From contig WIXG01000027.1 of NCBI GenBank assembly GCA_009869945.1, positions 310,001 to 374,000 of the forward strand: a stretch of DNA of 64,000 nt. Reading direction: 5' to 3'. Shown piece by piece: positions 12,429 through 25,333 of this stretch. The position numbers were made by a program, and so were the translations under genes. The DNA is from Mesaphorura yosii. Lineage: Eukaryota; Arthropoda; Collembola; Poduromorpha; Tullbergiidae. Below the pieces are notes generated by a model. That model was given only the letters and a program-made list of their open reading frames with translations, ran no database searches and had not been told where the DNA came from. Numbering within the stretch: position 1 is the first letter of the stretch; the number at the start of each line of letters is the position of its first letter.

Positions 12429-12752
12429 ATGCACGGCCAACAATCGCGATTGAATGGACAGACAATGCAACATGCAACAAACGAGCAGGCAAGCGCAGAC
12501 GTCGACATGCATGCGCTGGCAATTAAGAGGAATTCCGAATCCAGCGCCGTAATAAATTCATTAGATAAGATTGTCCGGACGGACACGCAAAGGGTTAAGC
12601 AAACCTTTTTAAAGTTTCTAATCAGCTTGTTGTCGCTGCTCTTAAGAAAACAAGAACAAATTTCTCGTGATTCATTACAACAAAGACGAGGCAAGTTAAA
12701 GCCATTTAAGATATTGCTTCTTTTGTGGGAACGCCTGTTCCTTTGTAGATGA
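12429..12752 (+). other. Unassigned ORF, 107 residues, first of two abutting ORFs
   Basis: The frame is ATG-initiated. The first half is hydrophilic and rich in Gln, Asn, Ser and Asp (MHGQQSRLNGQTMQ onward). The second half has a hydrophobic stretch (FLKFLISLLSLLL) followed by basic residues. It ends one base before the ATG of the next ORF in another frame, so together the two give about 517 bp of almost continuous openness on the plus strand. No family recognised; it could be chance or part of an exon. Confidence 0.12.
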
Positions 12753-12753
12753 T

Positions 12754-12945
12754 ATGGGAATGTCGACGCTGAGAAAACGGAGAGATAATAGAAAAATTAA
12801 CTTTATTGAAGAGATATTTCTTGCCCGCTGCGAGGCACAGCGAGAGTCAGTCGAGTCAGTCGAGGACAGAAAGACTCCAAATTTGTTACTGAGCAATAAG
12901 ACGCGGGTGGACAGGTTTATTGTTCATTTGGAGGAAAAGGATTGA
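12754..12945 (+). other. Unassigned ORF, 63 residues, second of two abutting ORFs
   Basis: The frame is ATG-initiated, directly after the stop of the preceding ORF. The translation is strongly charged (MGMSTLRKRRDNRKINFIEE, later VDRFIVHLEEKD) and includes a small in-frame repeat ESVESVE, encoded by a tandem GAGTCAGTC at about 12,844-12,863. No domain is recognised. The purine bias of this strand partly explains the absence of stops. Confidence 0.12.
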
Positions 12946-13089
12946 GAGACATTCTTCCAGTGCTGTGATAACGATGATGAGCCTTAACGTGACTGAGCAA
13001 GACTCACACTGAACTGTGTGCGGGAAAGCGCTCAAAAGAGTCAGTGATCGTACCTCACTCATTGCATCGTTTTATAGTTCGCATCGCAG

Positions 13090-13470
13090 GTTGAGAGTTT
13101 CCTTATTGTGGGTACGCTCCAGAGTCATAGCGCACACCGCCCCTGCACGAGGCTGTCTCGAGCACGTTCCGAAACTTTAAAACCTTGCCGGGCGAGCCTC
13201 CAACGCTCGTCTGCATGCACACGAGAGAGATGTATTAGGATGACGACCTATTAATGGAATCTAATCTGTTGGATTGAAAAGAAGAAGACTGAAGACGGCG
13301 GCGGCGGCGACTGCGACGAGGAAATGAGAACAAGGAGAAGAAGAATGAAATAAAAGTCATCTTCCATTCTCCCCAAAATAGAGAAAGAGAAAGAATTCCG
13401 AGGAACGTTAAACAGAGATTAGATAAGAGAGGAAGACAAAGAGAGAGAAATTATAGTCGAGTTTGCCTGC
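13090..13470 (+). other. GC-rich then purine-rich block with short CGG run
   Basis: Between about 13,090 and 13,225 the sequence is clearly more GC- and CpG-rich than its surroundings. From 13,275 to 13,460 the plus strand is mostly A and G (GAAGAAGA, GAGAAAGAGAAAGA, GACAAAGAGAGAGA). A CGG trinucleotide run lies at 13,296-13,309. One frame from about 13,290 to 13,585 is open and Arg-rich but has no early ATG. Such a block may be a promoter or 5' UTR, or only simple sequence; no core promoter element is convincing. Confidence 0.3.
13296..13309 (+). repeat. Short (CGG)n run
   Basis: Between four and five CGG units in an otherwise purine-rich stretch. Confidence 0.8.
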
Positions 13471-13585
13471 TTGCATTGCAGACAGCATCCACCGCGATGA
13501 TGATATCCTCGTGTCATATCATTGGGGAATTCACTCGAACAAGTTATCCACGACTACATTGTCCATATGAATGAATGCCGCACGT

Positions 13586-16500
13586 ACGCCTGTTTTATTA
13601 CAAGAGGGAAGCATGGAAATCCGGACTGGTTTACACACCGATTTTTGAATTCGAAGCTGACGAGACACCGACTCAAGTTCACACAGTTTGCCTTTGCTGG
13701 TTGGTCAGATTTGGGATTGATTCCAGTTTCCAATTACTTTGACTTACGACCTGCAATATCGAAAATAGTTTGTAAAGAAACTGGTCCCGACGTGATACGT
13801 AAATTAAGTTAAGCTCAAGGAGGCATGCGAGTGAAGTGGAGTTTTACGGCGCAAGAAGGCGGTAATGGCACCACGTTACCATTATCTAAATGAATTCCAC
13901 GGTCAAGATGACAACTTGAGGATTATAAATGGCTAAACTTTATTATACGATTACTTTAATTAATTTCTAATTACAAAAGTCGTACAAGAGTTCTGGTGCA
14001 GACGTGTAGCAGGTTAATTCTGCGTGCGCTAGCTCCTTTCGCCTGTTGTTGATGATTCGACATGATCACATGACCCACTTTGGTATTTCGACAATTGGAG
14101 AAATTCCGATGGAGCCACAGTCACGGTTTAAATTTTTTACGTGATCTGTCACGTACAAGGCAAGTACAGGTATTAAATTTAAACGTACAATTTTCCACAG
14201 ATCGGGAAACCAACATCAAAAGAGCGCCCACGGCTTGTCGACATGACAGAACGACAGCCCAACATGAAATTTCGGTCTGGAACAAGCGGATCTCATTTCT
14301 TTCTCTTTGTACCGCGCCGTACGGCTCTCATCATCAAAATATGTCTCACGCAAATAACGCTGGAATGATCGTCCATTGTAACGCGAGGCAAGAATGTCGT
14401 AGAACTTTGTGCACGTTGGTAGTAAATTTAGCCTGGCTGTGTACCAGGTGGTAGCAGCATTCTTGCCCATAAAACTCAGGATTTTATCAACTCCTGCCTG
14501 ACCAGCAGCAGGCCGGACCAGATGCAGGCCAGGCGCTGTACACGAATGAGCAATGACCATCAGCAAGCATGTCAGACCATTTTGGTGCATGTAACATTAA
14601 TTTCATTTGTTGTTTCACTTTTAAATACCGAAGAACGGTCGGAGACGAAGGGGAAAATGTGCCGAAAAGGAATGACAAGGTACAAGACACGACATAGCAC
14701 AGAAAAATGTACACGAAGAAAAACAAGTTTTCCAGTAAAAAAAAAAAAGCAGCGCATCTCATCCGTCTTAATGAAAAGTGCGCGCAGCGCAGTGCGTAAA
14801 GGGTGATGTTTGTTGAAAGATCTCCGCTCCGCTGTTGATCTGATATAAAATTTCAAGTACAAAACTGCCGAAACCGAGCTTAGTGGGTACGGGCGAGTTC
14901 TTGACGACAAAACGACCAATAGAGTTGTTAGTTGTTGGGAGACAAAAGAGGTGACCTTTGAATTGTGTGTGCAGTCGTAGTGGAAGAGAAGTGAGCTAGC
15001 TCCTCTTGAGATGCGGCGACGCCGTTCTTTTTGTCTTCATCTTTTAAATAATGTAATAATAAGTCCCAAGACTAAAGACTTCCTACATTTTTCATCAAAC
15101 AGTACTTTCATCTCGTGCTGCCATCCTCATTCCGAATCCTCCTTGGATGATTATTTCTTCACTTCAACTTTATAGCGGCTGCGTTTTGAGCACATGGCTC
15201 GAGTTTTTGGCTCTCTATGTGGTAAAGTATTTCTGGCAATGAGAACGATTCTCTAGTGCCCGTTGACAGTGAACACGGTCACCCAAAAAGACAATGAGAC
15301 ATTGAATGCGTACGATAAGAATCTACCATTTTTAATTTGTACCCCAAGTTCAAGAATTTTCCCGCATTCTTGTCCACTAACATTAACATCCACTTCCACC
15401 CCTTCACCACGTAGTTTGCCAAAATTGGTCGAATTCAATTATGGTTACGACTTTACGTCCTTTTTATTATCTTTCCAAAAATATCCACTTCATTTAAAAA
15501 AAAAATACTTCCACCCTGTGTTTTTATTGGCAACGTAAATAGTGCGAAGCGAGGTGGTGGGGCTGCCTGCAGAAGACGGACTCCAAGCCAGTGCGATTTC
15601 TCCGTCCATCCCCGTCGCTGCCAAACGCAGACCTTGTGTTTATCCAGAGGCAGATATTCATACTGTAAAAGTTAATGGCCTTTTCGGCCACAATTTTCTC
15701 TTCCATCTCTCCTTCCTGTTTCTTGCAATGCACTGTGCGCAGGAACGACACGGGCACAGTCCAGCTGTATGCTTCACTTGTACGCGACCGCTCGACGTTT
15801 AATCAATAAGGCAATTTAGATATAAAATATGTATTCGCCACTATGTCGTGTCCCTCTGTCTTTGCCTCCGCTTTCGCTGCTGGTCCTGCTTGCTTTTATC
15901 TTATTTAGAATTGTCTTTATACCGCAGATGGAGAACATATTTATAAATTTGAACCCTCCAAATAAAATCGTTCCGTTTCCCATGTCGATGACAACTTTCG
16001 ATAGTATACGATATTAAACCATTGGGTTGTGTGAGTGTTTATGTTTGTGGAATGTATTTGGGCTCGTGTCGTACTGCTTTCCTCGCTCTCTCTATTATCG
16101 GCTCTTTCGCCGAAATATCGATGCACATGTATACAATTGTTGGTGTTTCCTGGCTCCCTCCGCTCCGCTTAGACAACGGAGCATTATCTCATCTTTACTG
16201 TTTTTGGTGTTTCCTCTTCCGATATCTTCATTTGCACTCGTCTCCTCTTGCCTTCTTGCCGTCCGCTTTTTCTGGAAAAATAAAAGCGTTCGTCGGATTG
16301 AGACATTGTAGCATTCTGGCAATGGAAAAGTGATTTGATGAATCTGTCATACATCATCCATCGAGCAGACATTTCCATATCTGCACTACGCTCTACTGCC
16401 GCGATTTTAATCGAATGAGTGCGGAGACCGTATGTGTTATCTCTCGCACGTAAGATAAATTGAAACTGCGATACAATTCACTTCCTTGTCATTCTATTTT

Positions 16501-18696
16501 ACGTGTTTGGAGGCGCTTGACAGCCATAATAATAATATCAACAAAATGACATTTACCGAGCGTGAAAGCAGCTGATGCCCATCAGCAGTGCTGTTGGACT
16601 AAGTGCGGTGCGTGCGAGTGCGTGTCACCATAATGGAGAAGGCACTTGTTGGCAGCTCTCTGGTGCTTGGTGAAAGGATTTTCTCGAATATTAAATCAAT
16701 TTCGGTAGAAACTGCAACTTGGTGCCCAAACACTTGAACGACGGGCCTCGTCAACGTCCTGTCACAGCGCAACGCATAGTTTTCCGGTTAAAACACGTAT
16801 GGAAATTTTTAATTATACCCCACTGAATTTTCAACGGTGGTCATTATCAGATCGCATGCGAATGTCAAACTCGCAGCCGTCGCAGCGGTAGTAGTGACTG
16901 CTTGCGTGCATGAGGATGCTGTACAATAGTGCATTGCAATATTTCATACATATTTAGTACACTGAGTGAGTGCGATCCGAGAAAGAATAAATTTCCTTCA
17001 AGAATGTAATCTCAAGTTCATTATTTCAAGTCGGTATTTTAAATAACCACAATTTCGGTTATTGTCGCTGTAGCTGGTCATACATCATACGCCTTGCTCT
17101 TTTTACAAATGAAAGTGATTTAGATAAATCCTAGCTCAGAAAAACCTTGCAGCATTTCGAGTGAAAATGCAAACGTCGCACCACGTAAATCCGAGCTGAG
17201 TTTTATTTCGCCTCTTAATAGTCGATATTCTTATGACCCTTCTTCGCGTGCATGTGAAAGAATAATTTATAACGAAACAGAATGAATAACATTATTATTA
17301 TTAATCTAGTGACTAAATGTGTGCTGCAGTCATGTCGAATTCGTTTCTCGGCCAAAACCCGAACGCCAAACAACTGCAACTTGTCGCCATCGTTGTAATG
17401 TTTTCCTGCTACAGTGCCCGCTCAACGCCGACTGGGACATTCGACAATTTAAAATGCTCTCTGGCCTTTGGTCCCCTTCTCAAACGCTCGCTTGTTTGGT
17501 CTGCGAACTGGCAAGTGGTGCAGTTTGTAACATGTCATCTTATCTACATCAGATATACTGTGTGCAGAAAGGAGAACACTGTTGCAGTGGACCTTGCCTG
17601 GCTGGCTAGAATCACGCAATGAGAAAAAGTGCATATATCCCAGAGCCCATTACTACGAGTTTAAAATATGAGTGAGAATCGACTGATTATAGAGTGAAAG
17701 TTCAAAGGTATAAAATCTAGCAGCAAAAATTACAGACTAGCCATAGTGAGAAAGCATTAAAACAGCACGAGGTACGCTTGCCTCGCGGTGTTTGCCTAGT
17801 GCGAAATGACAAATCATGTCGGGCCTCCTAGCAAACATCGAGCCAAGACAAAGTCAATAGAACCACTGGACCGATGAAAGTGAGTGCGGGAGCCAAAGCA
17901 TAATTCAGTCGTGAGTTTGTTTTGACTTCACTTTCGCTTTAGATTAAGACATTGGAAGAAATTTGTAACCTACAGAAAAGTAATGTCGAAACGTGCAGAT
18001 TAGACTTGCCTTTAATTTACACATAAGGTTACTTCAATCACGCGGGTTTGACTGCGATTATATTTTGTCCCAAGTACGGCCTGAAGCCTGAAACAAGCTT
18101 GAAGACGAGAAGGAAGCGTAACTTGCAAATCTCAAGTGAATGTTGTATGAACGATATTGCACGAGCTTTCATCGACAGAAGTAAGAAAATTAGTCATGAA
18201 TGAATACACAACATAGTTGCAATGTTAATATTCCATGAACTTCAACAACATGATTTTGTGGTTTCTGCTGCATTGACTTGCTCCTGTTGTTTTATTTTCC
18301 TGTCTTTGATTAAATATTACATGGCAAGCGAAGGAGGAACTCCGAGTGCGCGACCGAACTGAAAGGAGCCTAATATAATAAAATTGAATGTGGGACATTT
18401 GGATAATAGCATGAAAGCAGGGCTGAGCCGAGTAGGGCGACAAAAGGAGAGCGAAAGAACAAAGAAAAATGCCAATCTCGATGGGTGTGTGGGTTAGGAG
18501 TGTGGCAAAACGATGCCTTCGAAGAAAATACATTTAATACGGAGAATAATGTAATGGTCTTCTTTTGCCAAGTATAAAATCGTACATTGCAAATTTTCGG
18601 AGGAAGTCAAAGGAAAGACCGAGCACGAAATGGGTTACTGCAAAGTTCTTCAGCATAAATACATAGAAACAGGTAACGGTTCAAAGATCAGGAAAC
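13586..18696. other. No gene recognised
   Basis: The stretch holds short open frames only. A pyrimidine-rich plus strand at about 16,065-16,280 keeps several frames open at once and accounts for the cluster of ORFs there. A locally GC-rich stretch at 15,541-15,640 is open in two frames but lacks convincing splice sites. Confidence 0.55.
14737..14748 (+). repeat. A12 homopolymer
   Basis: Twelve A in a row. No SINE or LINE sequence or flanking duplication is apparent next to it. Confidence 0.8.
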
Positions 18697-18714
18697 CTCG
18701 TGCTCAGGCACGAG
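18697..18714. other. Perfect 7-bp hairpin with TCAG loop
   Basis: CTCGTGC and GCACGAG are exact reverse complements around TCAG. It is short, and several such are expected in 64 kb. Confidence 0.6.
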
Positions 18715-19162
18715 ACTTTCTCCTGCGTGTCCTTACGGGCACACTGGCTGATGTTGATGCAGTGCATCCACTGCATTGTGTGACGTAGAAGAGCACAGCA
18801 TTGCTCAAGAGAACTGTGGCAACGGAGGACGATTTTAAACCAGCAATGCCAATGCATGACCACACGCACATGAACTGAACAGCTTGAACGAAATCAAACT
18901 CATCAAATTTGTATGGCCAGTACATCATCCAACACACCGTCACATAGCCCGTGAATACGATATGATGAAAAACGATGATCATGCCTATGATACGAGAAAC
19001 TTTGAGCGCAGTTTGAAATTTGAAAAGAAATCTTTTCCAGAGAGATATTTCTTTCTTCTTCCCCATTTTCTTCAAGTCAATAATTTTTCTACGTTTCCCA
19101 ACATCTTTCCTGTGGGTGATATATGCGAACCGTGTCAGGTCATAACATAAACCACTCGCCAA
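18704..19162 (-). other. Unassigned open frame, 152 codons, three hydrophobic segments
   Basis: The frame opens with TTG; the first ATG is at 19,066, leaving 120 residues. After a basic start (MGKKKEISLWKRFLFKF) come three hydrophobic stretches: IIGMIIVFHHIVFTGYVTV, FVQAVQFMCVWSCIGIAGL and SSVATVLLSNAVLFYV, then a Ser/Arg-rich tail. This would suit a small multi-pass membrane protein. No family is recognised. A frame on the other strand (18,884-19,150) is also open, and this length is within chance expectation. Confidence 0.12.
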
Positions 19163-22100
19163 ATACGAAAACTCAGATTTTACTTAGACTGTGGACAGTT
19201 GGCTGGGATTTGGCTACTGCGTCGGTTTTGGTTGGTCGGGCTTATTTGGTTGTCATCATCATAATCATTGACCATTCTCTACTCGTAGTCGTGGCTGACT
19301 CAAATCATTCTAATTCATAATGCAATAATAATGTTGAACGATTTGATGATATTGCTTCAAAAACGTGGGAAAGGTTATAAGAATTCGGCATTTGTTTAAG
19401 AATACTTTAACTGGCGAGAGGACAATTCAAAGGAATGTTACAGCAAGCAAGCGAACCTGACCCCGAATAATTCCAAATAAAACATTGTTTCAAATAAATT
19501 CTGGCTTTACCGTGAGGTGAACTTTACAGGAATGAAATCCTTAAATAACATGTAATTGGGAAAGTTAAGGTCTGGCAGGATTTCATGATTGTCTCTTTAA
19601 TCATTTTTATTCGCATTGTTCCAGTGCGTGTGCAAGGAGGATCAGTGTGGCGACTTCCTCCTATCTCTGCCAGAGAAATATATGAACCATTATTACACTT
19701 TCAAACCGACACTTATGATGAAATCTTGAATAACGCATTACATTTTTCTTCCTTACCCCTGGATTCAAGGCAGTAGTTTCTGCCCGTTTATTTGGGTTAC
19801 GTACCTAAATCCGCGGTGGTACGCTAGGCCGCCCTTCTCTTCTAGTTCTCCTAACTGCCTTTCCTGTCATATTTTAAGAAAATGTGAACCATGGACTTCA
19901 ACGGAAGGTATTTTCCCTCCACTCTGAATTCTTGTGGAAAATGCAGCACAATCCAGAAAAAGAGAGAAAGTACATGCTCAACTGCTGAGAACTCGACGTC
20001 TTGAGCTTTTCCATACAAAGATCTTCGTTGCTTTTCTTTGGCGAATGCAAAGCCTTTTCTCTTTTCTATTCATATTTTTTGAATATTATTTTTATTTGAA
20101 ATATAAAAGACATTTTAAGGTCATTCTGTGAGCGCTAACGCCAGCGCAATGTGACTGGCTCAGGTTTCTACCCTTCTCTTGCAAGAAATAAATACTATTA
20201 TTATCATGAGCCCGTTCATAAGACTCTTCCTGCACTGGTACTAGCACAATTCAGGTTACCTTATGCATGCAGGACTGCCTATATACATACACATTACATA
20301 TTTATTCCATTTTCCAGAAGAAAGGCGAAAGAGGAGAAAGCAAAGTGAAGAGAACCGTTGCTTCAGGGGAAGGATACTGCTTTTTAAAAGCCATATTTTT
20401 ATTCTTGTTTTTCTCCATCGCGTAACTTGTGCACTCCGTGAGTTAAAGTAGGATTTTAAAGATAGGGGAAGAAAAATCCAAGCGAGCGCGTCAACGTTGT
20501 GTATTGACTGAACGAAAGATGCAGAAATGCGAAGCAGAGCGAGAAATACCCAACTTTGCTGTGCTTTCCTTTTCTCCAAGTTTCGAACACATTTATTCAA
20601 GGGCATGCATGCATAGTGATGGAAAACTTTTCCTTCTCGCCTGCACAGATTTCGTTTCAATGCAGCCTGAACTACAGCTGGCGTTTGCCGATGAATTTGG
20701 AGGTATGGAGAAAACAATACACAATAGGTACATCATCGTATTAATGTCTGCGCTGCATATTCGTGTAACGCGTAGCCCTACAACAGTGCAGTTTACTTTT
20801 GGACTACATTACCCGCAATTTGAGGGAAAGATTCTAAAATAAATAATGGCTCCGTCTAGCCTGGATATATTTCAGAGAGCGTGTATGGTCTTACTGCTGT
20901 TTGTTTTGTATAATATTGCACTGTTCACTTTCACCCTCCATTCATCCTTCCTTTTCTGCCAAGACACGCGAGTCCCCTGTACTGGTCAAATTTACTCACT
21001 TAACGTGAATTTTATTGTTCAATGAATAGAATTGAATCCAGTTGACCTTACTGGAACTCATCGTAAATAATGAATTGTCTCATCAAACGAAACTCAGATT
21101 TCTGATTTGACGCCAGAAATTTTTGAAGTATCACCGAGTGAAAACACATCGTGCATGCCAAGCTAATTAAGTTTTCGGCCATCCAATGCCAAGTGCGAAC
21201 GTGGTACAAAAATGACAAACTTAGAACAAAATTTACACAAGATAAAAAGTAAAAAAAAAATTTTCTCAACTAGAACGCGCAGAATTCAATCGACTGTTTG
21301 GCTGCATTTGAGCTGTTTTCATGGGAGGAACATGACGTTGTGGCCAGCTGAATGGATTTCAAACCGCGGAGTAGTAAATCTACTGGGACAAATGATAGTT
21401 ACTCAAGCTGGCAGATAAATGTTTTATAGACACACAGCCAGTCTACTTGAATTGCTGCCTGCAGTGTAATGTGTGTGCATGTGGACTTACACACCAGAGA
21501 GAAATAGGCAAGCATGATTAAAAGTGAAATTGTTGTTTCCTTCTGTTTCTTCTTGTGATTACGCGGCAGTGGAAGTCATCGGCTGGAATTGAAGGGCCAT
21601 TTCTCTCGTGTCATATTCGAGAGCACTGAAACTGCATCGATCGATCGCTATTTTCACTTAACAACGTACCACGCCAGGATCTACACACTAAACGCTTACT
21701 TGATTTCTCTCTTGCTTACCTTCGGGCAGCTAATGTTTGATAATTTCCAATTTGGCTGAAAGACAATGGGGCGAATCGGATAACGGCAACAGAAATCATT
21801 GGATTAGACTGGGCATTTGGCATTTGGCATTACGTATTATTGGATCGGATTAAAGACGTACTCTTTTGCTTTCTGCATTATGCGTCAGTCCATGTTGCAT
21901 CAGGAAGATCAGCATCAAACAAAACTTCAGCAAACATAACCACAATCCACAATTTCTTATTTTGAATAATTCATACATGAAATTCTATTCCTCTAGAATC
22001 CATTCTTGTCGACAGGTAGATCCACATCTACATTTACTACGTTCACCACATCGGATCAGCGTCTAGTGGTGTTTTGCTGTACTGTAGTTTATCCTCTGCT

Positions 22101-24890
22101 GTTTCCCATTGCCCAAGCCAAGTTACAGTGTAGAAGCTGGAGGAAAGTTCTCTGTTTCCAGTGATCGATCCTTCATCCTCCACACGTATTCATCCATATG
22201 TGATTTCGAAGCCATTATACTGCGTATTATGAACACGACAATAGCATGAAGAGTGTGTGGCTTGCTCGACTATGCTCATGACCTGCCGATAGCACTGCAG
22301 CACATTTATGAGTTTAAATCTCATATCTATCTTTCTCCCTGACTGACTGCCTCACTCCATTACAAGATAAATGTACATGGAAAGTGTGTAGGAAGAAAAT
22401 AAAAAAGTTTATGGAACTGGAAGTAAATGGTAGTTACACGAACAGAAGCCCAGACCGAAGCAGAGCGTTGGCTCAATACGGATATGGTTTACAGTTTATG
22501 TGTTCGCAATCATGTTCTGGGGGAAAGAGGAAAGAAAGATAGATTTTTCCCGAAGAGAGTGAATTTCTCGTGCCCAACTTGTCTGTCTGTCGCTCTGCGC
22601 TACCCGACGAACAACCACTCGCACTGATTTCTGCTTTCAATTTCCTATTTCAATCTCGATTCCATTAATTCTCCTCACGAATTAGGAACAGCGAAGAGTA
22701 GAGTCGGGAAATTTGGGACAAGAAGACGAAAATGGAAGCATTACTTTAATAATTTGGATCGCAGTGCTACCTTGCTCTTGTCTATATTATAATTTCCTGC
22801 TCGATTTTTCCGTTTCACTTTGTTTTGAAAACAACGGAGCAAAGGTTGCCTCACAAACTTCAGCCAGAAATATTTAGGCCCATATTGATTGTGAAGTGTA
22901 ACGTAGCACGTCTCCCAAGAGTGCAGTATGCTTTGTTAAATTAAAAAAGCACACTGCACGAGATTGCATTGCGTCGTTATTGTTTTAATCTGTCTTTTGT
23001 CTCTTTGTGTACACTTTGCTCTTTTTCTTCTGTCACGCAAACTGCTGCTGCATACTTTCCATGAATCCGTGAAGTTTCAGCTTCCTTTTGCCTCTGCTGT
23101 TGGCTGCCTTGCAGCTTCTTGGAATGTTGTCATGCAGAAAACTTGCATTTTTGGTTTCAAATTTCTTCAGAATTCTAGTTCACTCCTCTGTTGTGCTTTG
23201 TTATTCTTTTAATTAAAAGTGAGCGTGCACTCGCGCTGGCGCCAAAGCAATTCAAGCAACAATTCGAGTTGCCAAGAAAAAATTCCAGCCGTTTCATTTC
23301 AGATTCAGTTCCACTACTGCGAAACACATTCAAAATAATGAAGTTTGGTGCTTGGGACTCTATTGCAACTCTCCGAAATCAAAGTTTACATTTCTGCATT
23401 TGTTTTCATGCGATTTCTGACCGTGACTCACATTTTAGAATTCATATACGAACTTACCATTAGGTCTGACGATCATCTGTGTCCATAGATTTGTATGTCT
23501 TTGAAATATCTTAAATTTTTCTCACGCCTTTAGATTACCTCGTAAAGAAATATTTTCTCTATCTCATTTTTATGTTTTCCGTGCTGGCAGATTACAAGCC
23601 TTAAGAATGATGTGCGAAGTTTCAAAATCGGTTGACATCTACCTTTAATAGTTGGGTGACTTCCCATGGGCAGCCAGCTATTGTCGGGCTGTGCTGTACT
23701 GAACTCGAGCAATGCCAACAAATGCCCATAAAACCAAACTGCTTTTCTTACTTGTAAGGAAACGATTTGTGATTTGCGAATGCTTCGCCTGTAAACTTTG
23801 AAATGGTCAAGAGCAATGAGCCGAGAATACAACTCAATTTGCACGTAGTTGAATGATCCACATCTAGTAAAGGGCTGCTACGTAGAAGACACTTAAAGTG
23901 GGGTTCTAAAACTACAGTCCTGCTTCTTCTGTGCCGGTGCGTTTGATAATCATATACCTGCCTCTTCCTCGGTCGCCAAATTCCCTCGTGAGCGGGCGTC
24001 TCTCATCAATATCCACCAGTTCCAATTTATATTCTACTGCAGCGCGTATTCACGCTTCGAGGAAAGCAAAAAATGAGCGATTTTCTGCTGTTCCTTCCTT
24101 CCTGTTTCTTCGGCGCTAGTACACTGCTGTCGGCGCATGCCTGTAACGCCTTCCATATTTTATGACTTCACGCACATGTCAAGGGCCCAGAATTTGAAGC
24201 AAATACTTTGCATAAGCTTGCATCAGTCTTTCCCGTACCTGGCAATATTTCCTGCATTAACAAGCAGATTTCAGAACCCAATCTGAATTAGGGAACGAAA
24301 TACGGACGAGCTGAATATTGAAGCTAGAAAAGTGAAAGCAGTGTGGAGGCAGAAATACATATTTGTTTGCGTATTTTTAAATCAAATATAAGAAGCATGA
24401 AGATTTTAGCTTGCACGAGCTGAGTATTGGAGTTGAGTCAGTGTATGAGTAATGTTTTATTGTTGCTGGAAATAATAATGTACTTTGGGAATATACAGCA
24501 AACGAATTCAATTCTATTATTACATTGTATTAAATTCAAGTCAACCTTTCAGCTTGATTGAATTGCTGCTGTGTACTGCTCTTCCTTAGTTTACGCTCTG
24601 CATACTTCATACATGGAAAACCAGTTTACGGCAAATATTATTATTCGAATACGAGAAGCAGGAGGATCTTCGCAGCCAATACGGATCAGAAGTACACACA
24701 CTCATTTCTCCATCATTTCCCAAGAGCTGATTTCCTCAATAGTCAGAAAGATGAAAAGATGGATTCACTTTGTAAGAAGTCGGGAGAGGAGGAATAGAAT
24801 AGGAAAGTAAGAAAGGAGATAAAAAGAACTCAATTTTTGCCAGTAAAATATATTTTTTATTACCATTGTGCCTGATCAATAAAATAAATA
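19163..24890. other. No gene recognised
   Basis: Short overlapping open frames, the longest being 20,256-20,717 on the minus strand (153 codons, basic, no recognised family). Nothing else beyond the heptamer tandem at 21.8 kb. Confidence 0.55.
21812..21831 (+). repeat. Heptamer tandem, GGCATTT three times
   Basis: Nearly three copies of GGCATTT. A related pair, GGCATTA twice, lies at 5,531-5,544. Both are short and probably slippage products. Confidence 0.6.
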
Positions 24891-24899
24891 TGAAAGAAA

Positions 24900-24947
24900 T
24901 GTGCGTCTTTTCCTCAAAAACCCTTGCCGGAATGCATTTTCCCAGAA
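24900..24947 (+). repeat. Left terminal inverted repeat of the fold-back element
   Basis: This arm pairs with 25,334-25,381. The best-matching core is GGAATGCATTTT, with the outer block GTCTTTTC matching exactly. Roughly four fifths of positions match by eye over about 45 bp. Confidence 0.65.
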
Positions 24948-25333
24948 TTTTTCCCCCAGAAAGTGCCCTTTGCCACAATGTCTCTTTACCATAATTCTTT
25001 TACCATAATTCTTAAATTAGGTGCAAATATGCAAGTACACGTAACACAGACACTCAAACGAGTCTCCGGAACTAGGTACCGCAAAATTAACTAGCGATTG
25101 CAACAAATCTTGCGCACTTACTATACCATCGAGCCAGACACCATATCTTATCTTGACGCCGCCGTGGCTTACTGCTCGCACAATCACAATATTTATATTA
25201 ATGTTGGTATTTTGTTCTTAAATATTAAGCATTATTAACTTCATCTAATTTTTTATTACGTCCTTTGACTGTGCCCATCAGTTTTGGCAAATGAACAGTA
25301 TGGCAAAACGAACAGTATGGCATCTGGCCATTC

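Noticed and set aside
14737-14748. A12 run as a possible retrotransposed tail
   Set aside because: No LINE, SINE or processed-gene sequence precedes it and no flanking duplication is visible.
16030-16330. Cluster of overlapping ORFs suggesting a coding exon
   Set aside because: The plus strand is pyrimidine-rich, which removes stops in several frames at once; no frame has a convincing composition or splice sites.
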